The notes under the pieces: model-generated | What the model was told of the DNA's origin: nothing | What the model saw: the letters and a program-made list of their open reading frames with translations, nothing else | Database searches by the model: none | Made by a program: the position numbers and the translations under genes | Assembly: GCA_023139225.1 (NCBI GenBank) | Contig: JAGLNZ010000060.1 | Location: 1-20,941 of the forward strand | Source: Desulfobacula sp. | Lineage (GTDB): Bacteria > Desulfobacterota > Desulfobacteria > Desulfobacterales > Desulfobacteraceae | Direction: 5' to 3' | DNA: 20,941 nucleotides | In this document: positions 1 through 6,906 of the stretch, piece by piece | Position numbering within the stretch: position 1 is the first letter of the stretch | Layout of the letters: every line of letters begins with the position of its first letter

Positions 1-431
1 CCACTTTTTTTACCCGGTATCATTTTTCTTCCAAAGAAAAAAATCGTACAAAAATTCTTCTGGTGGAAGACAATATTGTAAATCAAAAGCTTGCCATACG
101 CCTGTTTGAAAAATTCGGATTTGGTGCAGACATTGCCGGCAATGGGGAAGAAGCATTGCAGATGCTTGAAACAAAAGAGTATGATGTGGTGTTTATGGAT
201 ATTCAGATGCCAAAAATGGATGGTCTTGAAGCCACAAGACGGATTCGTGATCACAATACCCTTGTCCTCAATCATAATATCCCTATTATCGCAATGACGG
301 CCAATGCCATGAAGGGGGACAGGGAAGACTGTCAAGAAGCCGGTATGGACGACTATATTGCCAAGCCTATTCAATTGGAGCTCCTCCACGCTATTTTGGA
401 AACCTATTCGGTTAAAGACAGCAATTCATAA
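1..431 (+). CDS. Hybrid sensor histidine kinase, C-terminal fragment (receiver domain)
   Basis: This is the 3' end of a gene that begins before the window; the frame is open from base 3. The first visible residues (TFFTRYHF) resemble the end of a HATPase_c domain, where a G-S-T-F-x-F strand is usual. A short linker then leads into a complete CheY-like receiver domain. Counting from the first whole codon, the acidic pair is E22/D23, the likely phospho-acceptor is D66 in FMDIQMPKMDG, and the conserved Thr and Lys are T99 (AMTANA) and K121 (YIAKPI). The receiver would take phosphate from a His in the missing part, or pass it to a phosphotransfer protein. A GTG at 63 could be read as a start, but it lies inside the first receiver strand (ILLVEDN), so it is not a real start. 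A stand-alone response regulator is less likely given the ATPase-like remnant. The input signal and target cannot be seen. Confidence 0.85.
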   Translation, partial: TFFTRYHFSSKEKNRTKILLVEDNIVNQKLAIRLFEKFGFGADIAGNGEEALQMLETKEYDVVFMDIQMPKMDGLEATRRIRDHNTLVLNHNIPIIAMTANAMKGDREDCQEAGMDDYIAKPIQLELLHAILETYSVKDSNS

Positions 432-486
432 ACCCGCCTGATTTTATTCTAAATTTATTCAATTTTATTTTTTTATTCTTTTTTTC

Positions 487-515
487 TTGACCCGGGCATT
501 TTTTACGTATATTTT
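487..515 (+). promoter_or_regulatory. Putative sigma70-type promoter of the tetR-RND operon
   Basis: A TTGACC box (487-492) is followed after 17 bases by TATTTT (510-515), in the gap before the TetR gene. An alternative -10 is TATATT at 508-513 with a shorter spacer. The site lies directly against the 515-556 palindrome, so a repressor bound there would block RNA polymerase or its escape. The gap before it (432-486) is T-rich and holds no convincing terminator hairpin for the kinase gene. Confidence 0.5.
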
Positions 516-556
516 TAACCAAATGGTTTAACTAATTAGTTTAACTTTTTGGTTAA
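515..556 (+). promoter_or_regulatory. Palindromic operator, likely the TetR autoregulatory site
   Basis: A 42-base inverted repeat is centred at 535/536. Its core AACTAATTAGTT (530-541) is a perfect palindrome, and the outer arms TTAACCAAA and TTTGGTTAA also match. A few internal bases break the symmetry. The left arm contains a second near-palindrome, AACCAAATGGTT. The length and the position between the promoter and the TetR start (584) suit binding of two TetR dimers, or of one dimer to nested half-sites. The binding protein is inferred from adjacency. Confidence 0.65.
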
Positions 557-583
557 AGACTGAAAGGATTATAGAGAGGGGAT

Positions 584-1204
584 ATGAACAAAAAAACAAG
601 TATCAAAGATAAAATTTTTGCAGTTGCAGCAACCCATTTTGCAAATTTTGGATTTGAAGGTGCCAGAATGGATAAAATTGCAAAGGAGGCCTGTGTCAAC
701 AAGGCAAGCATTTATTATAATATCGGGAATAAAGAGGCACTGTATGCCAAGGTACTTAATAAAGCTTTTGATGAGGGGTTTGGCTCTTTTCATGATGTAA
801 TCGAATCAAGCTTGTCTGCCCGGGAAAAACTTGAAGCTTATATAAGGCATATTGCAAAAGCCCTTGAGCGAAACCCCATTCTTCCAAAGATGATGATGCG
901 CGAGCAATTGTCTCAAGGAAGGCATATGCCGGAATCTTTTGCCGGAAATATTGTCCAAATGCTGGATGGGCTGACGGCAATTTTAAACCAGGGAAATGAA
1001 GAAGGGGTTTTTGATGTTGTGGATACGGTGACCATCCATTTTATGATCTTTGGGGCAATGATGTTCCAGATGACAAGCTCTCCCATACGCAAAAAAAAGA
1101 AAGCATTTTCAAATAAATATCAACCTGATCCGGGCATTCTGCCGCAATCGGTTATTGATCAGATTACAAAAGCTGTTTTACGAGCCGTTAAAAAGGAAAA
1201 ATAA
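584..1204 (+). CDS. TetR/AcrR-family transcriptional repressor
   Basis: This 206-residue protein has the usual TetR length and layout. The N-terminal DNA-binding domain (about residues 7-53) shows a helix-turn-helix at about 27-48, with ARMDKIAKEACVNKASIYY and then the typical GNKEALY turn. The rest is a mostly helical ligand-binding and dimerisation domain that I cannot assign to a subfamily. AGAGGGG just before the ATG serves as ribosome-binding site. The stop codon shares one base with the start of the RND exporter gene (TAATG), so the two are translationally coupled. The likely role is to repress its own operon through the palindrome at 515-556 and to release it when a substrate of the exporter, perhaps a fatty or hydrophobic compound, binds. 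The inducer is unknown. The family call is firm; the regulatory target is inferred. Confidence 0.93.
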   Translation: MNKKTSIKDKIFAVAATHFANFGFEGARMDKIAKEACVNKASIYYNIGNKEALYAKVLNKAFDEGFGSFHDVIESSLSAREKLEAYIRHIAKALERNPILPKMMMREQLSQGRHMPESFAGNIVQMLDGLTAILNQGNEEGVFDVVDTVTIHFMIFGAMMFQMTSSPIRKKKKAFSNKYQPDPGILPQSVIDQITKAVLRAVKKEK

Positions 1205-3675
1205 TGACATCCATACGGAATAAAATCGAAGCCTGGTTTGAATCTTTTGCGTATTACCTGTTTGATAACAAATATAAAATGCTCATTTTCATGTTGTTGA
1301 TGATCCTGGGGTTTGCTTCCCAGATACCAAAAATTACTATTGATACTTCCACAGAAGGTTTTTTACACGATGATGATCCGATTTTACTGGACTATGAAGC
1401 ATTCCGGGACCAGTTCGGGCGGGATGAAATGGCCATTGTCGCCCTTGAATCAAAAAATGTATTTAATATAAAGTTTCTGGAACAATTAAAAGCACTCCAT
1501 TACGATCTTAAAGAAAATCTTCCCTATCTGGATGATATCACAAGTCTTATCAATGCGCGAAATACACGTGGCAATAAGGATGAACTCATTGTTGAGGACC
1601 TTTTGGAGCACTGGCCAAAAAATGAAAAGGAACTTGCGGCAATTGAAAAAAGAGCAAAAGACAATCAAATGTATAAAAATCTTTTGTTATCCGAGGATGC
1701 AGGCCTTACCACGATTGTTATTAAGACCCATACCTATTCCAGTCAAAAAGAAACCTTAGATGATGATCTTTCCGGGTTTGTAGATGATGAAGTTGTTGAG
1801 CAACCTTTAGAGGGACAAAAGGCAACCTATCTGACGGATGAGGAAAACTCCAGGTTTATCAATGCACTGGAAAAAATAGTTGACCGGCACAGGACAGATC
1901 AATTCCCTATTATAATAGCCGGCACCCCTGTGGTGACGGATTTTTTAAAGCGGTCCATGATAGAAAATATGAGAAAATTTATGGGGATTGCCTTTGTTAC
2001 GATTGCGATTTTTCTTTTTGTTATGTTCCAAAGACTTTCCGGTGTTTTTATGCCCATCTTTATTGTGTTGGTATCCCTTGTTTCGACATTGGGACTCATG
2101 GCACTTTGTGGCGTATCCATAAAATTGCCCACCCAGATTTTGCCGTCTTTTTTGTTGTCTGTTGCTGTCGGGGCATCGGTTCATATTCTGGTCATGTTTT
2201 TTCAAAGCTTTGATAAACACCATTCCAAGCGGGATGCCATTGCCCATGCACTGGGCCATTCAGGTCTTGCCATTGTCATGACAAGTTTGACCACAGCTGG
2301 CGGGTTAATGTCTTTTTCAACAGCCAAGGTCGCTCCCATTGCCGATCTGGGAATTTTTGCCTCTGCCGGGGTGATCCTGTCTTTAATTTATACCATTGTG
2401 TTTTTACCGGTTTTATTGGCCATCTTTCCCATTAAATCTAAAAACAGGCCTGGCAATGAAAAAAACGGTGAATCCAAAACAGGACTGATTGATGCCTTAT
2501 TGAATGCCTGTATTCATATTTCCACCCGTCACCCCAAAAAGGTGTTACTTGTGGCCTTTATTTCTGTCCTTGTTTCCTTAGCCGGTGCCATGCGTATAGA
2601 GCTCTCCCATGATCCGGTCAGGTGGCTTCCGGATGAAAGCGTTGTCAGGCTTTCCAATGAAAAACTCGATCTTGCATTAAAGGGCACAACCAGCCTTGAA
2701 GTGATCCTGGATACCCAAAAAGAAAACGGGTTGTATGATCCGGGTCTTCTTTTGAAACTTGAAAACAGCCGTAAGGAAATGGAAGAATATTCAGATGAAA
2801 AACTGTTTGTCGGAAAGGCCTGGTCCCTTACCTGTGTTTTAAAGGAAACAAACCAGGCGCTTCATGAGAATGATCCTTTATTTTATACTGTGCCGACAAA
2901 CCGGGATCTGATCGCCCAGGAACTCTTTTTATTTGAAAACAGCGGGTCTGATGATCTTGAAGATTTTACGGATACCCAGTTTTCAAAAGCGCGGTTTACC
3001 ATTAAACTGCCCTTTGTTGATGCCATTGCCTATGACCAGTTTATGGACATGGTGACGCATCATTTCAAAGAAAATTATCCGGATCAGGAAATAAAAATTA
3101 CCGGTATGGTGGCTATGCTGGCAAAGGTTTTAACAAATACCATTCACAGTATGATTAAAAGCTATGGGTATGCACTAATCGTGATCACTATACTGATGAT
3201 TTTTCTTATCGGAAGGGTGAAGATCGGGATGTTCTCCATGATCCCCAATATTTTTCCTATTATCCTCATGCTCGGGGTCATGGGGTGGTGTAATCTGCCC
3301 ATGGATCTTTTCTGCATGATGGTGGGTAGTATTGCCATGGGCCTTGCTGTGGACGATACCATTCATTTTATGCATAATTTCAGGCGGTATTATGAGACAT
3401 ATCATGATCCTGAAAAGGCGGTTTATGAAACCCTCCATACAACGGGCAGGGCCATGCTGGTTACCACCTGTGTTTTATCCATCGGTTTTTTTACCTTCAT
3501 GTTTTCTCCGATGAATAATTTATTTAATTTTGGCCTTTTAACGGGATTTGCCCTTTTAATGGCCCTTTTGGCAGACTATTTTATCGCACCCTCCTTAATG
3601 GTGCTGTTGAATAAAAAACCGGTTCACCCAGTGGATCAAATCAGTGAATCAATAAGATCCGGAGGAAAATTATGA
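1204..3675 (+). CDS. RND-superfamily (MMPL-type) exporter
   Basis: This 823-residue inner-membrane protein is built of two similar halves, as in MMPL/HpnN-like exporters. TM1 (about 26-41) is followed by a periplasmic domain (about 45-250) and five further helices (about 258-410); the pattern repeats from about residue 445 to the C-terminus. Helix 4 of the second half has the ion-relay-like motif GLAVDDTIHF (D717, D718). The matching place in the first half is VGASVHIL, with no acidic pair. The large halves with VDTSTEGFLHDDDP after TM1 are typical of two-fold exporters of lipids and other hydrophobic molecules driven by proton flow (family knowledge). It overlaps tetR by one base and the LolA-like gene by four (ATGA). 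No AcrA-like adaptor or TolC is present, which argues against a classical tripartite drug pump. The substrate is unknown. Confidence 0.9.
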   Translation: MTSIRNKIEAWFESFAYYLFDNKYKMLIFMLLMILGFASQIPKITIDTSTEGFLHDDDPILLDYEAFRDQFGRDEMAIVALESKNVFNIKFLEQLKALHYDLKENLPYLDDITSLINARNTRGNKDELIVEDLLEHWPKNEKELAAIEKRAKDNQMYKNLLLSEDAGLTTIVIKTHTYSSQKETLDDDLSGFVDDEVVEQPLEGQKATYLTDEENSRFINALEKIVDRHRTDQFPIIIAGTPVVTDFLKRSMIENMRKFMGIAFVTIAIFLFVMFQRLSGVFMPIFIVLVSLVSTLGLMALCGVSIKLPTQILPSFLLSVAVGASVHILVMFFQSFDKHHSKRDAIAHALGHSGLAIVMTSLTTAGGLMSFSTAKVAPIADLGIFASAGVILSLIYTIVFLPVLLAIFPIKSKNRPGNEKNGESKTGLIDALLNACIHISTRHPKKVLLVAFISVLVSLAGAMRIELSHDPVRWLPDESVVRLSNEKLDLALKGTTSLEVILDTQKENGLYDPGLLLKLENSRKEMEEYSDEKLFVGKAWSLTCVLKETNQALHENDPLFYTVPTNRDLIAQELFLFENSGSDDLEDFTDTQFSKARFTIKLPFVDAIAYDQFMDMVTHHFKENYPDQEIKITGMVAMLAKVLTNTIHSMIKSYGYALIVITILMIFLIGRVKIGMFSMIPNIFPIILMLGVMGWCNLPMDLFCMMVGSIAMGLAVDDTIHFMHNFRRYYETYHDPEKAVYETLHTTGRAMLVTTCVLSIGFFTFMFSPMNNLFNFGLLTGFALLMALLADYFIAPSLMVLLNKKPVHPVDQISESIRSGGKL

Positions 3676-4481
3676 GAAAAATTGTTGTAACAGGTATATG
3701 GATCACTTTTTGCCTTTGCATGGTTGTTCCTGTCTGCATGGCAGATGATGAAAGGGCGCGTCAAATCATGCAGCAGGTAGAAGACAGGGATGACGGGGAT
3801 AATATGACATCCCGGATGCTCATGGTTCTGATCGATAAAAACGAAAAGCAAAGAAAAAAATATTTTCAAAGTTTTTCAAAGGATTTTGGCAGGGATAAAA
3901 AGCGCATCATGTTTGTTAAATCACCGGCCCCGATAAAAAATACAGGGTTTTTAACCTTTGACTGGGATGATGAATCCAGAGATGATGACCAGTGGCTGTT
4001 CCTTCCTGCCATAGGGAAAACCAAGAGAATTGCTTCATCAGATAAAAGTTCAAGTTTTATGGGATCAGATCTTAATTATTCGGATATGACCGGCAGGAAC
4101 CTTGAAGATTATAATTTTAAGCTTTTAAAAGAATCGAAAATCAAGGGTATTGATGTATGGATAATTCAATCCCTGCCAAAGACGAAAGAAGTTGAGGATG
4201 AAACAGGTTACAAAAAATCGATTCTTGCGGTCAGAAAGGATAATTATATTGTTGTCAGGGCTAAAATGTGGACAAGCGAAGGCGGGTTTACCAAATATAT
4301 GGATGCCCAAAAGCTTGTGCAGATAGACGGGATTTGGGTGGTAGCCCAGAATCATATCACCAAGAAAAGGGGTAAGGTAACAATGCATCAGACCCTTTTA
4401 AAACTCAGTAATGTAAAGTTTAATCAAAGCCTTGATGAGAATGTATTTACCATTCGAAGACTGGAAAAAGGATTATTCTAA
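3672..4481 (+). CDS. LolA-like outer membrane lipoprotein-sorting family protein, periplasmic
   Basis: This 269-residue protein has a clear Sec signal peptide (residues 1-24, cut after VCMA), so the mature protein is periplasmic. The body has features of the 'outer membrane lipoprotein-sorting protein' group (LolA-like half-barrel, PF17131 type as I recognise it): a tract with QWLFLPAIGKTKRI and then SFMGSDLNYSDM, and later strands such as IWVVAQNHITKKRG. The start is supported by GGAGGAAA at 3661-3668 and an ATGA overlap with the exporter gene. LolA-fold proteins bind acyl chains in a hydrophobic groove, so this one may carry the exporter's hydrophobic substrate across the periplasm to the barrel encoded next. 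That role is inferred from fold and position. It is not LolA proper, which is shorter and pairs with LolCDE. Confidence 0.87.
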   Translation: MRKIVVTGIWITFCLCMVVPVCMADDERARQIMQQVEDRDDGDNMTSRMLMVLIDKNEKQRKKYFQSFSKDFGRDKKRIMFVKSPAPIKNTGFLTFDWDDESRDDDQWLFLPAIGKTKRIASSDKSSSFMGSDLNYSDMTGRNLEDYNFKLLKESKIKGIDVWIIQSLPKTKEVEDETGYKKSILAVRKDNYIVVRAKMWTSEGGFTKYMDAQKLVQIDGIWVVAQNHITKKRGKVTMHQTLLKLSNVKFNQSLDENVFTIRRLEKGLF

Positions 4482-4485
4482 AATA

Positions 4486-5895
4486 ATGTGTAAACAGCTT
4501 ATCCTCCGAGTTCTCGGCTCTTTCATAGTCACTGTGCTTATAAATGCAGCCATCAGTACGGCAAATGATATCCCCCATACCCGGGATTCCGATGATATGG
4601 ATGATTTTTTTCAGAGTGATGAAAAAGTGCCTGACACTGATGAGATCCTTGAATCTCAGGACGATTCCGGCAAACCAGACTATTTTTTAAATGGGAGCAT
4701 AAGTGCCAGAACAGGGTATCGCTTTAATCATGCCCCTCCTTTACAAGGTGCAACGGACCATCGAGGGTTGTTTGATGCAAAAGGGGAAACGGGTCTTGAA
4801 TTCGGGACCCGGTTTTTTGAGTCCTGGGACTTTTTTATTTCAGGATCAGCATTTTATAATCTGGCTTATGAGCTCAATAATCAAAGCCATTACACGGATA
4901 AATTTTTAGATGATAATGAAAAAGACCTGGAACTTAAAAAAATTTTCATCAGGGGCAGTCTTACCAAACAGCTTGATATCAAGATCGGACGGCAGATTGT
5001 GGTATGGGGAAAATCAGACAATATCCGGGTAACGGATATCTTAAATCCCTTGGATCTTAAGGAACCCGGAATAACGGATATAGAAGATTTAAGGCTGCCT
5101 GTATTCATGACCCGGCTGGATTATTATTTTTCAAACCTGTCTTTATCCGGGTTTTTAATTCATGAGCACAGATCACATAAAACCCCTGTTTTTGGAAGCA
5201 GTTATTTTTATCTTCCCTATTCACTGCCCGATGATACTGACCCGTCAAACAGACTTGAAAACACCGAGCTTGCCATTTCATTATCAGGCACATTTCCCGG
5301 GTTTGACATCAGTTTTTATATGGCAGATATTTACGATGATTCAGCCTTTTTAAATGCTAAAAATCAACGGGTGCATGAGAGAATATCCATGGCGGGTCTT
5401 GCAATGAATAAGGCCTGCGGCAATTTTCTTTATAAAGCTGAAGCAGCATTGTTTAATGGTATTAGGCTTTCTGCCTTCCAGCAAGGTGGTGTTCTTGTTG
5501 AAAATCTTTGTGATTATTCACGATTGGATTTTCTTGCCGGAATCGAATACTCAGGATTTAAAGATACCAATTTAAGTCTTGAGGCGGCGGACAGATGGCT
5601 TACCAATTTTAATAATGATGCTCAAAAAAGCGGTGGCAAAGAACATATGGTTCAATACGCCTTAAGGGTGTCGAGAACGTTTTTGCACGAAGTATTGGAC
5701 TTAAGTGTTCTGACTTCCCTTTACGGGAAAAACGCTGATGATGGAGGCTTTATCAGAGCCCAGGGGATCTATGATTTTTCAGATGCTGTAACCTTTACCC
5801 TGGGTATTATTTTTTATAAGTCCGGGTCTAATGCAATGCTTAAGAAGATCGGTGAAAATGATGCTGTTTTTTCCAGCATTACCTACAGTTTTTAG
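4486..5895 (+). CDS. DUF1302-like outer-membrane beta-barrel protein
   Basis: I place the start at 4486, four bases after the LolA-like stop, because this ATG opens a good signal peptide (residues 1-26, MCKQLILRVL onward, cut after ISTA). An upstream ATG at 4432 would add 18 residues ahead of the signal and overlap the previous gene by 50 bases. The 469-residue product has an acidic linker (DDMDDFFQSDEK), then alternating beta-strand segments. The motif KIGRQIVVWGKSDNIRVTD, followed by NPLD, is characteristic of DUF1302-type barrels. It ends in a C-terminal Phe (ITYSF), the usual signal for BAM-mediated insertion. Barrels of this kind commonly sit beside COG1033-type RND exporters and LolA-fold proteins, which suggests it is the outer-membrane acceptor or exit of this system (inference). 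The family name is less certain than the barrel nature. Confidence 0.83.
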   Translation: MCKQLILRVLGSFIVTVLINAAISTANDIPHTRDSDDMDDFFQSDEKVPDTDEILESQDDSGKPDYFLNGSISARTGYRFNHAPPLQGATDHRGLFDAKGETGLEFGTRFFESWDFFISGSAFYNLAYELNNQSHYTDKFLDDNEKDLELKKIFIRGSLTKQLDIKIGRQIVVWGKSDNIRVTDILNPLDLKEPGITDIEDLRLPVFMTRLDYYFSNLSLSGFLIHEHRSHKTPVFGSSYFYLPYSLPDDTDPSNRLENTELAISLSGTFPGFDISFYMADIYDDSAFLNAKNQRVHERISMAGLAMNKACGNFLYKAEAALFNGIRLSAFQQGGVLVENLCDYSRLDFLAGIEYSGFKDTNLSLEAADRWLTNFNNDAQKSGGKEHMVQYALRVSRTFLHEVLDLSVLTSLYGKNADDGGFIRAQGIYDFSDAVTFTLGIIFYKSGSNAMLKKIGENDAVFSSITYSF

Positions 5896-5917
5896 GCAAA
5901 GATACCACCCTTTTTCG

Positions 5918-5952
5918 GGATAATAACATGATGGATTATTCCACATATTTTT
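5918..5952 (+). terminator. Weak candidate terminator after the exporter operon
   Basis: GGATAAT (5918-5924) can pair with ATTATTCC (5935-5942) with one bulged base and a ten-base loop, followed by an A/T stretch ending in a short T run. The stem is AT-rich and the T run is not immediate, so this is a tentative call. Confidence 0.22.
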
Positions 5953-5959
5953 AAAATTA

Positions 5960-5988
5960 TTGTAAATCTGTAAGATCCTTTATATCAT
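5960..5988 (+). promoter_or_regulatory. Putative promoter of the moaD-like/thpR unit
   Basis: TTGTAA (5960-5965) and TATCAT (5983-5988) are separated by 17 bases, about 45 bases before the next start codon. Together with the 138-base gap after the barrel gene, this suggests the two small genes form their own unit. Confidence 0.4.
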
Positions 5989-6033
5989 GGGCTATCATAA
6001 TTGCGGCCTTAAAATAGCGAAAGGAACCAGCCA

Positions 6034-6321
6034 ATGCCGGTTATCACATTTAATGCGTTTTCTTTTTTACAGAAAAAATTAAAGAAAAAAAAGATTGAAT
6101 ATTCCAATGTGACCATGGAGCTGAAACAGACAACCCGTGCAAAAGATTTAATCAGGCAGGTTCAATTGGAGCCTGAAGACGTTGAAGTCGTGTTTATAAA
6201 CGGAAAAGTGGCTTCTTTTGATACGATTATTAATAATAACGACCGCGTGGCCCTATTGCCGCCTGGAACCCCGGGGCCCTATAGGGTTTTGCTTGGATTC
6301 AAGAATTTAAAAGTACAGTGA
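6034..6321 (+). CDS. MoaD/ThiS-like ubiquitin-fold protein lacking a terminal Gly-Gly
   Basis: This 95-residue protein has the size and pattern of a beta-grasp MoaD/ThiS-family protein: basic N-terminal strands, then VTMELKQTTRAKDLIRQVQL, VEVVFINGKVASFDTII and NNNDRVALLPPGTPGPYRVL. The last part matches the usual 'D-G-D-x-V-A-L-x-P-P' segment. MoaD and ThiS end in Gly-Gly, which is adenylated and converted to a thiocarboxylate. Here the chain ends in LLGFKNLKVQ, so direct sulfur carriage is unlikely unless the tail is trimmed. It may be a Mut7-C/ubiquitin-like relative with a binding role. AAGGAA at 6021-6026 gives a good ribosome-binding site. It overlaps thpR (GTGA). No molybdopterin or thiamin genes are nearby. 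Confidence 0.72.
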   Translation: MPVITFNAFSFLQKKLKKKKIEYSNVTMELKQTTRAKDLIRQVQLEPEDVEVVFINGKVASFDTIINNNDRVALLPPGTPGPYRVLLGFKNLKVQ

Positions 6322-6902
6322 TTGATGACAACAGCCATATCCGTGTATTTATTGCCTTTCCCCTTCCAAAAGAGACAAAAAATTTTTTACAAGGCCTTCA
6401 GGGACAATTGAAAAAATCAGGTATCAGGGCTTCCTGGACAAAACCCGCTACCATGCATTTAACCCTGAAGTTTCTTGGGAATGTTAATATCAATAAAATT
6501 GATACCATTAAAAAATGTATGATCCGGGCGGTAACAGGTGTATCAAACCATACTTTATCTGCTTCGGGGATCGGTGTATTCCCGTCAGTAAAAAAAGCCA
6601 GGGTCATCTGGTCAGGAACAAGGGGCCGGACAGATATTTTGGAAAGGCTTGCAAAACGTCTGGAGGCCATTCTTTTTAAGGATGCGGGAATAAAAAAGGA
6701 AAATAAAAGATTTTCACCCCACTTGACTTTGGCAAGGATCAAACAGCCGATTTCCCCCAAAACCATGATTAAACTGCTGCAGGAGTTTAAGGATTTTTGC
6801 TCAGAGGATTTTCTTGTTTCCGAGATTTTGCTTTTTCAAAGCGAATTAATATCATCCGGTGCAATTCATACACCAATTTTTACCGCACCATTCAGACTTT
6901 AA
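6318..6902 (+). CDS. thpR: RNA 2',3'-cyclic phosphodiesterase (2'-5' RNA ligase family)
   Basis: This 194-residue cytoplasmic enzyme of the 2H phosphoesterase superfamily has the normal length. Both catalytic HxTx motifs are present: HLTLKF (His47) and HLTLAR (His135). The opening IRVFIAFPLP and the segment RVIWSG are also typical. The family hydrolyses 2',3'-cyclic phosphate RNA ends to 2'-phosphate and can ligate tRNA halves through 2'-5' bonds in vitro; its cellular role is not settled. The start is a GTG that overlaps the stop of the preceding gene (GTGA), with no strong ribosome-binding site, so it probably depends on translational coupling. It ends four bases from the converging DUF342 gene. 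Confidence 0.92.
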   Translation: MIDDNSHIRVFIAFPLPKETKNFLQGLQGQLKKSGIRASWTKPATMHLTLKFLGNVNINKIDTIKKCMIRAVTGVSNHTLSASGIGVFPSVKKARVIWSGTRGRTDILERLAKRLEAILFKDAGIKKENKRFSPHLTLARIKQPISPKTMIKLLQEFKDFCSEDFLVSEILLFQSELISSGAIHTPIFTAPFRL

Positions 6903-6906
6903 AACA

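Noticed and set aside
4432..4485. Eighteen-residue N-terminal extension of the outer-membrane barrel gene
   Set aside because: It would put charged residues ahead of the signal peptide and overlap the preceding gene by 50 bases. The ATG at 4486 gives a normal signal peptide.
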